A DNA stretch of 64,000 nt from Pyrenula massariospora (taxonomy: Eukaryota; Ascomycota; Eurotiomycetes; Pyrenulales; Pyrenulaceae): assembly GCA_021030905.1 (NCBI GenBank), contig JAGFMI010000013.1:372001-436000 (forward strand). Reading direction: 5' to 3'. How positions within the stretch are numbered: the stretch's first letter is position 1; each line of letters opens with the position of its first letter. Positions 45,117 through 57,506 of the stretch are shown here, piece by piece. The position numbers and the translations under genes are program-made. The notes under the pieces are model-generated. The model saw only the letters and a program-made list of their open reading frames with translations, did not search any database and was not told the origin of the DNA.

Positions 45117-46649
45117 CTACGAACACTTTGCTCTCTTTAACGATCTCTGCTCCACACTTTCGCTGCTCGGTCTGCCCTCAAACAGGCTCTCCATTCTTCG
45201 TATAGCCTCCCTGAGCCTCTCGGGATCGACCGCAAATGCAACTCGCATCCATCCATGCTCAGCCTTAGACACGTGGTATGCTCGGCCAGGGCTGACGAGC
45301 ACGCCCGCTTCGCGAAGCCGGCGTACCATATCCGATTCCTCGGCCTCGGTCTTCGCGCCAACGGCCATCTGCGCAAATACGTAGAGCCCGGCGTAACAGG
45401 GCACATAAGGGATGTGATGGGCGATCAGGAAGTCTTGAATCATCTCGTAATTGGCCTTTAAGAGCTTTTTGTTGGTCTCCAACATCTCAGGAAGGTCAGG
45501 GCTGCGAAGAAGGGATGTCACGAACAGGCTGCACAGCGCAGAGACCTGCGTGTTGGCCGCCAGGGCAAGTCCGACCGCGAGCTCCTTGTTCGCTTGCGTG
45601 ACGGTACATCCCTAGGACTGTTAGTGGACCGCTTGCACGATGCGACTAGAGACGGACGAGGGGGGTTACCATACCAGTCGAAAGCCGCTCTGACCAAAAT
45701 CTTTGCTGACGCTCCATACGACGTGCACCCTAGACCGGTCACATCCAAGCCCTTTTGCATCTAGTGCAAGAGCCGACGTGAAAGGCTCCGGCGACGATAC
45801 ATCGCATGTGTCGAACGATGTCAAAGCATAAACCTCGTCCGAGATCAGGTGTATTCCCGCCTTTTGACAGAATTTCAAGCATCCTTCGATGACCTTCTTG
45901 GGGTACCGCTGCCCCAGTGGATTGTGAGGATTAGTGAGCAGAAGAGCTCTGACGCGGCAGGGCGCAGTATCATAGGCTCTCTGCAGCGCCGGTATTAATT
46001 CCTCCGTCAACGAGTCCAAGAAATGCGGGACCTGAGCGACCACCGGCGTCACGGACGACCGCGCTTGAAACTGCAAGTCGAAGCCATCTCAACGAGCAAG
46101 GAACTACATCAGCAAGTTGCTCTCCGCACTTGACAGGGAGTTGAGGAGGTTATGACTCACTCCAGTACGGTGCGGGTATAAGGATGCCGTCGCCGGGGTC
46201 GCAGAGGTTATAGAACAAAGCGTCCAAGCAGCTTGCAGCCCCAGGAGCGATCGCCAGGTGCTCAGACTGGACGGGCACGACGGGGGCAAAATAAGAGTTG
46301 AAGAAGTCGGCGAGGGAATCGAGCAGGCTCGGGTCTCCTGAGAAGGCCTTGGGATAGGAGAGATGCTGCTTGCAAGCGGTGAGCCAGGAATTCTACCGCC
46401 GTTTCACGGACATGAGTAACATGCCTTGGGCTGAAGCTGCTGCACGATGACTTTCTTGCACAGGTCGATTACCTGGGGCCGGAGAAGCCAGTTCTCGGCG
46501 AGGGTGAGGTCGATGTTTTCTGTCGTCCACTTCTGACGCTCGGCAACTTGATGTCGAACCTTGGGTAGGATCTCCCGAATGTTGGTGCTTCCGCGTTTTG
46601 AGAGTCCGCTTCGAGTTGAGGCTGCCAAAGGGTAGTTATGTTGCCTCAT
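45117..46649 (-). CDS. Class I PLP aminotransferase, ACC-synthase-like
   Basis: Four exons give 445 residues. Introns: 46366-46424, 46088-46160 and 45612-45674. Blocks in order: KHLSYPKAFSGDPSLLDSLA, IAPGAASCLDALFYNL, PAPYWNGFDLQF, LLTNPHNPLGQ, LISDEVYALTSF, SVSKDFGQSGFR (the lysine binding pyridoxal phosphate) and VLVSPGRAYH. These match the fungal branch related to 1-aminocyclopropane-1-carboxylate synthases. Fungal members are often general aminotransferases or secondary-metabolism enzymes, so true ACC synthase activity is not claimed. The first intron uses a GC donor (AAG|GCATGT) and gives exactly the conserved PKHLSYPK. The last intron is placed at FRL|GCTVTQAN. Confidence 0.86.
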
Positions 46650-48817
46650 TCGACACAGCAATTCAGCACTAAGATACCACAGTAGATAAAGGCCCATTGC
46701 AAGATATCGAGCAATGTGTAGCCCTTGAAACAGCTGGGTAAGAAAGTATGCGCCGAGGGGTAGGTGGTATTAACACATGTTCAACTATGCTTTAAACGTA
46801 GTTGCAAAATTCTTACTTAGGGCCTCGGAGTAAAAGCCAATGTAGTGAGCATGTTCTATCATTTGCAAAGACCCTGCGCACCTACTTATTGGAGATAGGG
46901 TTTCCAATGGTTGTTCTATCGTCTAGAAGAGCTAGCGACGCGAGGCATCTCGCACCATCGTGGTCCCTTGTACCTAGCAGGTGGTGCTATTTCATCTCGG
47001 AGATTTTAAAGGTAGCTGCAAGATGATCAGGAGATGTAGGTAGTCATACACGGAGACTGAAGATAATCTTTCGGGATTTCGAGCGAGAAGGCAGTAATGT
47101 GGTCCCGATTCATTCCTACTTGTATGTCACCACCACTGGTGGCCATTGTCTCCCTTTTTTCGGCTTGGTCGATTTTAAGATGTGAATACTAGTCGAAGAA
47201 TTTTGCTATCGAAGGTTATCATGCAGTTAGGCACTTGACACAAATTTCACGTCAGGGAGAGATCATCTTCGAAACGTAGGAACCGCTGCTAATTGGTCGT
47301 GTCTTCTTCTGTGTCCATCAAAGTGTTTGAGCTTCATAAGAATATAACTGATCGATAACCCACACCCACAGGCAATCAAAAGGAAACAGTTGGACCGGTC
47401 TGGTATTGCATAGCATCGATACGATGTTGAAGTGCGGCGCATGTCAATTGCTGATTCGTAGAGGACGGCACGGAGCAGGACGGGAGAGGGTTGAGGTTGC
47501 TACCTACCTACTTGAACACCAGGATTGGGGCATTCCAAGTTGCCATTTTCTGTTGAGCTTTTCCGGCTCCGTACGGTGTTTCAAATCTAAAGCAGAACCA
47601 GCCTCGGAAACGAGCGGAGCGAGCCTAACTAAAGCGCTTCCGAAGCCTTTCACAGACCGAATGCCTCTTTCCGGGAATAGGCATCCCGGACAAACCGTTG
47701 CCCAGACACTAACGTTAGTGAATCGTCAATCAAGTGCATTACAACCGTCAGGCTCAACTCTAGAAAAAGGCCGCGTTGTTATCCGGGGGTCAGGTTGACC
47801 AGAAGCGCTCAGGGGTTTGTCGCAAGCCATCTTTTACCATAGACAGGCCTTTCAGTGCGGCACGAGGCTCGAAGCACGTCTACTGCAGCCTTTCGACAGA
47901 GATCCTCGCTTGCCATCGATATGATTACGCAAGGGCAATCATCTAGCATGTCCGCTGTCCTGATTCAGCTCCCTGTATTCTCACTTGACTTGGCGATATG
48001 GTGAACCATCATATAAGAAAGGGTATCAAGGAGGCAAGTCAAGGCGCCTGTCGCGAGTATCGTGATCCGAAGCCTTTCGCTCACAGTTCTACGGTCATAC
48101 TTCCAAGGCTGACCCAATCAATCTATAGGCACCTTATGATTATTGCAACTTGACGAAGGTAACCGACCGGGCTCTAAAAATCTGACGATGATTTCTGATC
48201 TATTACCCTATCCCAAGACGCATATGTCACATCGAACTCCATCCTGACCAACAGATTAACATCCCGGGTCCCGTTTCGGGACCAAAAGCCGAGAACTCGG
48301 CTAGCAGAGGGAGCTTCGAGCTTGCACCCTAGGTATTTAGAGCGGATCGCACACCCCCGGGATCTCCCGCAAGAGGGAACTTAGGACAGTGTATCTACAG
48401 CTAGAAAACTCGTTTCGAAAGACCTTCACGAGGTCAAGTCCAACAGAATTGGGTCAATGGAGCTCAGTGACCGAGACTGTTTCCGCAGACGGCCGTGTGT
48501 TAAACCCAAAGGTCATTCATAGTGGCAAGAAGGTAGTTGTCAGCTGAAATGATGGTCACTTTTCCTTTAGGAATGGCGTACTCTCTATTGCCTCAAGTCA
48601 CATACCCAAGCTCTCCGTCAAGGGTCGTTCCATTCACTATACAGGATTACGCCTGGATTTTTTAAGATCATGGGATACCTTCCGTGTACGTAACATGAAA
48701 ACCTCGTAAATCATTTCTAACGTTCTACTTGCCACAAGCTCACAGTGGTCATTGTGGTACCTTTAGAGTAGTCCTTCACGAATACCAATGCCATCATACA
48801 ATTCTCTGGCAAAGATC
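46650..48817. other. Long intergenic region
   Basis: The largest gap in the window. The longest frame (47406-47798, plus) has no recognisable domain, a low-quality start context and unusual composition. I saw no repeat, tRNA or transposon signature. It separates the metabolic block from the accessory block. Confidence 0.4.
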
Positions 48818-51721
48818 CTACGCCACCAACTCCCTCAGATACATCAAAGTCCTCCTGCCCTCATCCCCACCCTTCAACGCTCTCCCATCAACAATCAACT
48901 CCGCCAATGTTCTCTTCCTGTCCTGTACCTCCACCATCTTCTCTTCCCACGTGCCCCTCATCACGAATCGCACAAGACTCACCTTCTTCGTCTGCCCGAT
49001 CCTATGCACTCTGCTCATAGCCTGTTCCTCTAGCATGGGATTCCATTGAGGTTCAACGAGGAAGGCGTGGTTGGCGGATGTGAGGTCGAGACCTTGGCCG
49101 CCGCATGTGATGGAGACGAGGATGACTTGGATGTTGGAATTGGTGGCAAATGTGCTGAGGACGGTGTCTCGTTTTAAGCGCGTGAGGCGGCCATCGTACC
49201 GGCAGTAGCTGATGTTGGACTCTGTGAGGGCATGTTGGATGAGATCGAGGGTGGAGTTCCAATATGAAAAGACGGCGCATTTGTCAGTCGGTGGAATTTG
49301 TTGGATGTGGTGAACGAGGGCTTTGACTTTGCTCGATATAAAAGGTGCTGGAGGCATGACTGTTTGTTGTTCGTTGTTGCCAGAGGAGATCAATGAATAG
49401 GGTGATGAGGAGCTGGTCCCTTTCGCATCTGCCAGGCATGCTTGGCATATCTGCTGCGTTACTTCACCGTTGCTGCCAAAAGTATCGAGTGGTTGAGACC
49501 CGAGCTCGGCCAGCTCTTCCATGTCTGTGCCACACTTGAGACAGATAAGTGTGGATGTGCGGAGAAACTTGTCCAGCTGCTCCTGGAAGGTCAATCGCTC
49601 TTCCGAGACATCCTCTTCAAGGCCACAGCATCCATTCTTCCTCTTTCGCACAGGTGCGACACCGTGATTGCAGACGTATCTCAAGTCGTTGATCCTCTGG
49701 AAGGCATTTATAAATACTGAGCCAGTAGCATTTCCCATGGAGAGCGCGTTCTCAATAAAGCCCAGTGTGCCAAATTTCATTCCTTGGTAGATCTTGGTTT
49801 CTTGCGGACTCAAGTCAATGTGACTTGATCGTTCATTTTTGTCAGGCAGGGGGATTATACTCTTTGATCTCCGCAGAGATATGATTGCCATTAATATTTG
49901 AAGTTTGCGCAAAGAAGTCTCGTCCATTCTGGTATTCCACGGTTGAGAGAACTCATTCTCAAACACTTTAATGTCGTTGTAGGGATGGACGCGGAGAAAG
50001 CTTAGTAGACTTCCAAGATCTCCAAGCCGATTTTGAATTGGTGTGCCGGTAACGATCCATCTGTGATCGGCCTCGAGAGCGCACACTGCCCGAGCATTCG
50101 CTGTGTTCCTGGATCGTATCATATGGGCTTCGTCAAGAACAATACGATGCCAATGGGCAGAGAACACAGTCCGGGAGATAGAATTTCTAGCTGTGCATCT
50201 CCTGGCTCTGAAGTCCAGTGAGACACAATTGTAGGTAGTGACGACGATGTCGTAATTGTTGAAATGCTCGGCAAACTTTCGACGACATCCGCCATGATAG
50301 ATAACGATGTTCACAGCCGATGGTCGAAAATGTCTTTTAATCTGGGTGTCCCACACGTGGAGTAGCGAGAAGGGTGCCACGATCAACGTCGCCTTGACAT
50401 TCTCCGCCCCGAAAAGACTTAATGTTGTAGATGCATTGTCTCGAACGGAGTCATGGTATGGATTAGCGGCAATGAGTGATAATATTGATAGGGTCTTCCC
50501 TAAGCCCATGGCGTCGGATAGGCACCCCCCTCGAAAGTCAGGTGGCGGGTCAAGTTGCGAATGGCCAGATATTATGTTCCGATACCGCTGGAATCCATTG
50601 CGATCTACGTAGGACTTCCAGAGGTCTGAGCGAGCAGAGTCCAAGTCCCAACCATTCTCGCGGCGTAACATGAACGTTACAGCTTGCTTCTGATGCCTTT
50701 GAAGATGTCAGTACCTTGTGGAGAGGTCATTGTTTGACATCGTACCTATGAAGCGGAGTCACAATATACCGAGGCTGCTCTGCTTCTTCGAGGACTTCCT
50801 GATTGTCTGGCTCCGAGAAGGGGTCGAATGGCCGGGCTAAGTCGTCTGAATGATCGCCGGCGATCTCAGACGTCATAATTACCTCTGGATCATCAAAGGA
50901 ACGACATTGGGGATTCCGATATGGCACGTTGCGGTTGCAGTGTTCTGGAGCCTGAAGAAACAAACTACATTTGTCCAACCAGTCGCCGACGTCCGATGCC
51001 ACATTCTGGGGTCCATAAAGGATCAAAGATACCTGTGCATCTACGGATGAGGCTGATGACCTTAACCGGATTGGTAGCTCGCAGGACACCGACGGGATAC
51101 TCTTTACAACGACCTCAAAAGTGATTTTGGCACAGTCCGCAAGAATAGTCATTACCTGGAAAATGCGGTTTGGAAGTTTACCGAAATTCTGGCCGGTGTC
51201 GACAGAATGCAGCTCTTGACTTCTATCCCACGGAATTGTTGTGATTGGGCCGAGGTGAATTGCTGAGGGAGGAGCATCTTCTATGAGGTTGATGTCGATA
51301 AGCTAGAAGATATTTAGTATTATAGCCTTCGACTAGAGGCGCATGCCATACCATGCCATAGCAGATTTCATTATCAACATCCTTGAGAGCCGCTTCACCT
51401 CCCTTTTCGCCCTCATTAAATTGTCGTATCTGTGGCTCCTGCCAGGCGGTGTCCTGGGATACATGCTCCCAACCTGTCGTTACTGGCCAAGTTTCGGTGG
51501 TATGCACACACGTGCTGTCTTGATGCCGGGCTTCATATGAGGGGGGAAGTTTACAGAGATCTAGCTTCTGTCGTTTCGAAGGTGGGTGTCGGAAGTCATA
51601 GGGGTGGTTGAAGGCAGAGAAAGTGCTAGCCGCTTCAACTCTTTGGTGACCTAAACGAAGTTAGGGACTAGCCATCATTGTGGGGAAACTGGCTGACATC
51701 AAAGACATCAGACTTACCCAT
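48818..51721 (-). CDS. SNF2-family ATPase, Rad5/Rad16-like
   Basis: Exons joined through introns 51651-51717, 51303-51351 and 50697-50745 give about 912 residues. The first coding exon would be only ATGG, so the true start could lie in an undetected upstream exon. Domains: a variable N-terminus, then PLHRHQKQAVTFMLRRENG, Walker A SDAMGLGKTLS, Walker B LDEAHMIRS and TGTPIQNRLGDLGSLL. A weak RING-like cysteine cluster follows (CLKCGTDMEE...CQACLADA), then the helicase C-lobe with GGQGLDLTSANH and MSRVHRIGQTKKV. There is no HIRAN domain. This is the accessory Rad16/HLTF-like group common in filamentous fungi, presumably nuclear; its role is unknown. It is head-to-head with the NLR gene. Confidence 0.85.
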
Positions 51722-52044
51722 CAAAGGTATTCCCTTGGTTTCCTACTGCTGGCATACTGACAGCAATCTCATTGACAGGCTTCTGTGGCAATAATAAAGA
51801 AAACTCACGCCAATGCAGGCACGATCGCTGGCACAAGAGACGAGCTTGCCATTGGCGACCGCCACCCTGCAGCTGCGCCCCCAAGGCAAACCGCAGCTCA
51901 GCCTGATTCCATTCATGCTTGACATGAAGAGGTAATTTTTGCGGAAGCAAGCACTGGGTACGGCTTAACATTGTATCTCTTTGTGTTTTTCTTTTTACGT
52001 AGTGACTAGAAAAAAATGAAGCGAATGCTCATCTCGTCCTCTTG
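51722..52044. promoter_or_regulatory. Shared divergent promoter, SNF2-like / NLR
   Basis: 323 bases between the two inferred start codons, on opposite strands. An open frame of about 80 codons on the minus strand may be an untranslated leader or missed upstream exon of the SNF2-like gene. Confidence 0.4.
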
Positions 52045-55000
52045 ATGTCTCTCTCGACAGCCTGCTCTATCGATACGATACGAGATGCCTTTGAAAGGCT
52101 CGAGGCTGCCATACGTCCCAGTGATGCACGCTTATTCAAATCTATAACACTAGAGGCTGTAAGAGAAGCTGCCAAAATCATCGAAAGAGATCAGAGCCAG
52201 CGCCGCACCCTCCGCAATCTCCGTCGGATCGAGCCTCTTTTCCACGCTCTGGGCAAGTTTGGAGGAGCTATCGATACGCTGTGTCAAGGCACGCCATACC
52301 TTTGTTTTATATGGGCTCCAATCAAGCTGCTACTGCAAATTGCAGATGAGTACACCAAAGGTTTTCAGGCCCTAATCGATGCCTACAGCCAGATTGCTCG
52401 ACATCTACCTCGTTTCGACCGTTTTGCGTCCATCTTTGCGGACCAACCGGACTTTCAGTCCGTACTTGCTGATATATATTCTGACGTACTCGAGTTCCAT
52501 CTGCATGCCTACAAGTTTTTACGCCGGAAAGGCTGGAAGCACCTCTTCGATGCAAGCTGGCGTGACTTCCAGGGCCGCTTTAACGCCATTCTGCAGAATA
52601 TAAATGAGAACAAATGTCTCATAGATGATGAGGCCAACAGCTTCAACATCCTGGCAGCTAAGGAATTCAGACGTCACTTGTACGAACACATCGAGCGCCA
52701 AGAGTCCGAAAGGCGCGACTGGCAGCTCCGTGATACCCTAGCCTGGCTTGATCTCAAAGGCCAGGACCGCGAGCAGGAGGACCTCTTCGAGCGACGATCT
52801 AAGGCTCGTGAAGGAGATACTTGTGAATGGATTCTGCAAAATCCCACCATCTCGTTCTGGCTTGATGAAGAAGATCGGCGTCCCTTTGTGTGGCTTCGCG
52901 GCAAACCCGGTTCCGGTGAGAATTGTATCTTTAGAAAGAGGACCTCAACAGGCTAACAAATCGCTAGGAAAGACAACTCTGGCGACCTACTTAAAAGATT
53001 ATTGCCCCCTACCACCAAAATCCAATGTTATTTACTGTCTATGCTCTTATGGCTTCAGCAACGCTGAACGTAATGCATGTAGCCTGGTACTTAGGTCCCT
53101 TATCGCGCAACTGGTTAGAGATCATCATAGTCTACTTCCTCATGTGTATGAGACCTACGTAAAGCTGGGTACTGTTCCTACTCTCGCCAGGGTCAGAGAG
53201 CTTTTGAGTCTTTTGCTCCAATCTATGAGCACGACATATTTGATTCTTGACGGCCTAGATGAATGCGATACTATACACCAGAAACAGATCTTGACGGAGC
53301 TCTCTGCTCTGGCTCAGCTTGAGGCTGAGGAAACTTCAGGTTCTCTTAAATTGAAAGTACTCGTATGCTCTCGGGAGACGAGAAATATCGCCCGCAAGTT
53401 GAGCAAGGCACCCCACATCTGGTTAACAAGACAACATTCATTCGTCTCTCGCGATATTGCGACCTTTGCTAGCCGATCTCTTTCGGAGCTTAAGGATAGA
53501 TTTGATGAAGACATCGTCGACGAGCTGAAGCAGGGACTTGTCGAAAAAGCGGATGGCAAGTACCTCGAAAGATATCCGAACGCAGTTCTAATGAAGTTAC
53601 AGGCATGTTTCTATGGGTTCAACTTGTAACCAGCACCTTGCTCGAGCAAGAGAGTGTCCAAGATCTACGAGCAGCCATTCGACGCCTGCCCTCCGGATTG
53701 CCTGGAGTGTAGGACAAATTTCACCATGTGAAGACTATGACTGATGGTTCAATTAGATATAGGAGTATACTTGACCGCTTGCGCTCGTACGACGATGATA
53801 CTCAACGTTCCAGAGCACAGCACATTCTTGGATGGCTAGCCTTCTCCTACCGACCACTCAAGACCTGGGAAATATGTGATGGCATAGTACTCCACGAGGA
53901 CGGTAATCATCTTAATAAAGACTCCAAGCTTGGAACAGGCATTCTCGACCTATGCAAGCCCCTTATTGAAGAGCGAGAGGACAACACAGTCTCCCTAATC
54001 CACTTCTCAGCTCGGGAGTCAGTCTATTATTTGCTGGTCTTGGGGCAGTTCTGACTTTAGACAGGTACCTATTACACCAAATGAGTACTGATAATGGGCC
54101 ATATCTATCGCCTGCAACTGTACATGCTAATCTCACTCTGATGTCACTCAGGTATATGACGTCTTGTGAAGAGTTTTTGAGCATCCCCACCTCAGCAAAT
54201 GTATATGCTAGCGTCATTCAAGGTTTTCACGACATGTTTTCCTACGTAAGTACATTTGTTACTCTGAATGGCATTATGATTTCGTCTTGCATATTGCCCT
54301 AGCTGTCAGTTGACATTGTCACGTGCAAGCCGCGACGATAGTGTCCAGCTATGTCTATATCTCTGCCCTATTCGTTTTGTTGCAATTGGCTTCCTGCCTA
54401 ACAAAATAATAGATTCACGAATTCTGGACAAACCATCTTCTCCAATACCTACAATTGGCGTCGGAAAACGATTCGCAAGCTAGAGAACATGTCCATCTGA
54501 TTAGGAGGCTCTTCGAACATTTATCCGCGTCTTCTCTATGTCCTCCGGTAGGCAGTCGTTCGAACCTTCGGATTGATATTCGAGGGCAAGATGAAACAGC
54601 CGTAAGCCTCGATTTGCCCCCAATCTGGCAAGCTTTTATCCAATTCCGGAAACTTCCGTTACCCGTTAGAGTACCTGTCAGTGACGATAATGAGGATGAA
54701 GAGACAGCGGAATGCGACCCAACACATTTGTCAGAAGCATACAAGCAGTTCCAAGCCGTGTTCGAGTCATGTCTTGACGACAGGATACCATTTTCGCTGG
54801 GCGAGATGTGCATCAATGCGGAAGAAACCCACCGATTCAGGCTCCGCCACAGCGGGTCACCGTACCTGTGCCGATGGCATGGATGCTTATGGGCATCTGC
54901 AGGGTTTAAGAGTGCTAATGATCGATCAAAACATGAGCGCGCGCACCGGAAAGAATATCATTGCACAGATCCCGGCTGTGGGCTGAGATTTGGAAGCAGG

Positions 55001-56166
55001 GGTGCTTTGAAAAGACACGATCTCAAATACCATACTCGACCGGAGGATTTGACTCTGCCTAGGTTCACCTTACAATCCCTCCAAACTCCAGCGGAGACGA
55101 TGAGCCCCAACTTTCCCCGCAAGGGCTCGTCTGGGTCCGAGTGTGAACAAGCTGATAAGGCACCACCCGGGTTGGGCAGCCCGCAAGAATTCACCGCAGA
55201 CGACAATAGAGCCATAGACTTAAGAGCCGCTGAGATAGACAAGGACACTCTGGAGACGCAGAGCATGGTGTACAATGAAAATTCGGGTGACAATGATTTA
55301 TTCGCTCTTCTCGAACGCAGTTATGATGCCGATTTTCGGAAGAGGCCGACTTTTGGGCATGTCAGGGATGTCTTCAAACGACTTGAACATTTGAACAGTA
55401 AGTCAAATATAGCTGTTATTCTCCAAAGAGAGCTTCGACATCATGAGGACTGGATCAGCAAAGGCAAGATATTGTTTGGGAAAGTTAACGCTCCCGACCA
55501 CATTCTCGAGCAGCATATGAAGTTTGTAGAGGGGAAGAACCAATTCTGCTTTGACCTCAACGATACATACGCACCGTCTGTCGAGCTAGCTTCACGAGAG
55601 ACTACACCTGCCGATAGACGTGAGAAGGGCAACATCGGGGATGATGAAAAGCCGATCTTCTGCATTTGTCGTCGACCCGAGGCAGGTGCCATGATTGAGT
55701 GTGCGGCCTGTCATGATTGGTGAGCCAGAGTAGCGTACGAATGCCACAAGATGCTAATACGTCCTATAGGTACCATTTGGAATGTCTGAAGTTAAGTCGA
55801 CGCAGTTTCAAAACGAACGAAATGTGGGTATGCCCGATTTGCGACTGGCGTGTCAAGATTCCCCGAGATGCCGCCCGACCGAAACTCGAAGATCTTCGAT
55901 TTTGGCAATGGGAGATGGACTATCTGCCCTTCCGACCAACAGAGGAATTACTGTTGAGACAAATTGTTAAAAAAGCACAAGCATTCCGCGACTTCCTGGC
56001 TCAATATGCCAACGGTTACTGTAGCTGGGGGTGGCCTACAATGCTGTTTTATTTAAGAAAACTTGAGGGTGCTGAGGTGCTGCTTGCTCACGAGACAAAC
56101 TTTTTTCGACAAGAGCTCCATAAGTGGCGACGAACTGCTCCAGATCCTCCCCCCCTTCTGGTTTAG
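52045..56166 (+). CDS. NACHT NLR with C2H2 and PHD zinc fingers
   Basis: Seven exons encode 1236 residues. Introns: 52916-52967, 53556-53602 (GC-AG, GCAAGT), 53709-53756, 54018-54064, 54246-54412 and 55720-55769. The N-terminal helical domain (about 55-200, FHALGKFGGAIDTLCQG, then PIKLLLQIADEY) is the DUF7708-type leader of fungal STANDs. NACHT follows: P-loop GKPGSGKTT near 290, Walker B YLILDGLDECD near 375 and winged-helix HILGWLAFSYRPL. There is no ankyrin or WD repeat array. Instead a C2H2 region lies at about 821-870 (CRWHGC and HERAH, then YHCTDPGCGLRF and KRHDLKYH). A PHD finger spans about 1085-1133 (FCICRRPEAGAMIECAACHDW, YHLECL, CPICDW), and a helical C-terminus with FYLRKLEGAEVLLAHETNFF ends the protein. 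STANDs switch between ADP and ATP states to trigger immunity or cell death. Confidence 0.87.
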
Positions 56167-57115
56167 AGCTTGGTAACGAAGAAGCTAAGACCCACAAAAC
56201 GGCAAAACTTAATGTGGCAGGTTGCAATTGAACGGCCAGAAGACTTGCGTCGGAGTGTAAATTTGGTGTGAAGATGAATAGGCAAGTGGTGGGACTAATT
56301 CGCTTCCTCTGGTAGCACTTTAATGTCAAAGCCTATTGACTCTCCAGCTCTGAGGTCTACTTCAAATCCAGGCCAAAGTGGCCAGCAATGCCGGTCTACC
56401 ACTTCTGCTAGCATGCCATAGCAGGCTACGACATGCAAAGCGCCAGTAAACAGTGCATTCGATCCTACTCTGGTTAACGGTCGTTCTAGTGGACTGTCTC
56501 AGTGGAACTCCGGTGGTAGAATAGGTGATAATTTGCGGCTTCGGAAATGTCAGCGCAATATTTGAAATTGAAGTCGTAAGAAAGAGAGGGCGCATGAAAC
56601 GGCCGATACACTAGGTAGGAGACACGCTAAACTTATTGGAGCACTGGCAAAGAACTAGGGGTGAGCGAGGTAGGACCTGTTCAATGTTGTACCGTACCAC
56701 ACTCGGTAGCAATCACGCAGGTTTTGCGGCGGTCAACCAACAACGGCCAAGAATTTGTCGGATAGGGCCAGTAGCGGGTGCAGTGGTGATCAGAGTCTGT
56801 TTGTCAGGCACCCGAAAGTTGTGCAACGGCTAACTGAAGGGGATTCCAGTTTTCAGTCAACTGTGATAGACTTTTTCTTGCGTGGACGGGATAGATCCGC
56901 GCTTCTTCTGGCGTGATAAATGCCACGGACGGGAAGAACGGCGCTCTTTTGGCTGTGTGATATGCCATGTTACCTCTTACACGTAGATGACCCCTCTCCC
57001 TTTCGTTCACGAACAGCCGAAGAGCCACAAATACTATCATTGCAATCATCGTAAGTTAAGGTTTTGTCTAAGAGTGGGAAAATTATGCTTACGATCGCCA
57101 GCACCCCTTTTCATT
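56167..57115. other. Intergenic
   Basis: No coding frame with recognisable content. The right part should be the promoter of the small gene that follows. Confidence 0.35.
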
Positions 57116-57397
57116 ATGAGTGGAACCCAAGCCGAAACAAAGCCCGAAGCCAGAGAACAGCCATGGTGGAACGGCTTGACGAAAGACGAGATCATATCCA
57201 GATGCCCTACTGCTGCGATAGAGTACAAGGAAGGAGAGATGATCGTCACAGGCAGGCCTTGGGTTGGACACAAGGGAATACTGTACGATACAAAAGAAGA
57301 CGCACCAGGCGGTCAGCCTAAAGATGCTACCGGTGACGACAAAATGGATGATGTTGAGGACCCAGTATCTGGAATACGTGAGACGAGCCATAACTAG
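57116..57397 (+). CDS. Small hydrophilic orphan protein
   Basis: A 93-residue frame from ATG (MSGTQAETKPEAREQPWWNG) with a compact middle (LTKDEIISRCPTAAIEYKEG, MIVTGRPWVGHKG) and an acidic tail. Composition is natural for a protein, and an upstream exon is possible because the frame stays open to the left. No family recognised. It is convergent with the oxygenase gene, 109 bases away. Confidence 0.42.
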   Translation: MSGTQAETKPEAREQPWWNGLTKDEIISRCPTAAIEYKEGEMIVTGRPWVGHKGILYDTKEDAPGGQPKDATGDDKMDDVEDPVSGIRETSHN

Positions 57398-57506
57398 CTG
57401 ATGAAGTGGGAGAAATATGGTTTTCAAATCAACTCATTTGTATATTCAAATGACGATTTCTAAGTTTCATAATCGCTTGAATCTGGAGCCTTCTTTTCTT
57501 CATTGC

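Noticed and set aside
45117-46649. True ethylene-pathway ACC synthase
   Set aside because: Fungal members of this branch have varied activities; sequence alone supports only the PLP aminotransferase family.
47406-47798. A 130-codon plus-strand frame in the large gap
   Set aside because: No recognisable domain, weak start context and no partner exons.
54246-54412. A gene boundary between the NACHT part and the zinc-finger part
   Set aside because: The 167-nt gap has a GTAAGT donor and a TAATAG acceptor that keep the frame, and IHEFWTNHLLQYL continues the usual post-NACHT sequence.
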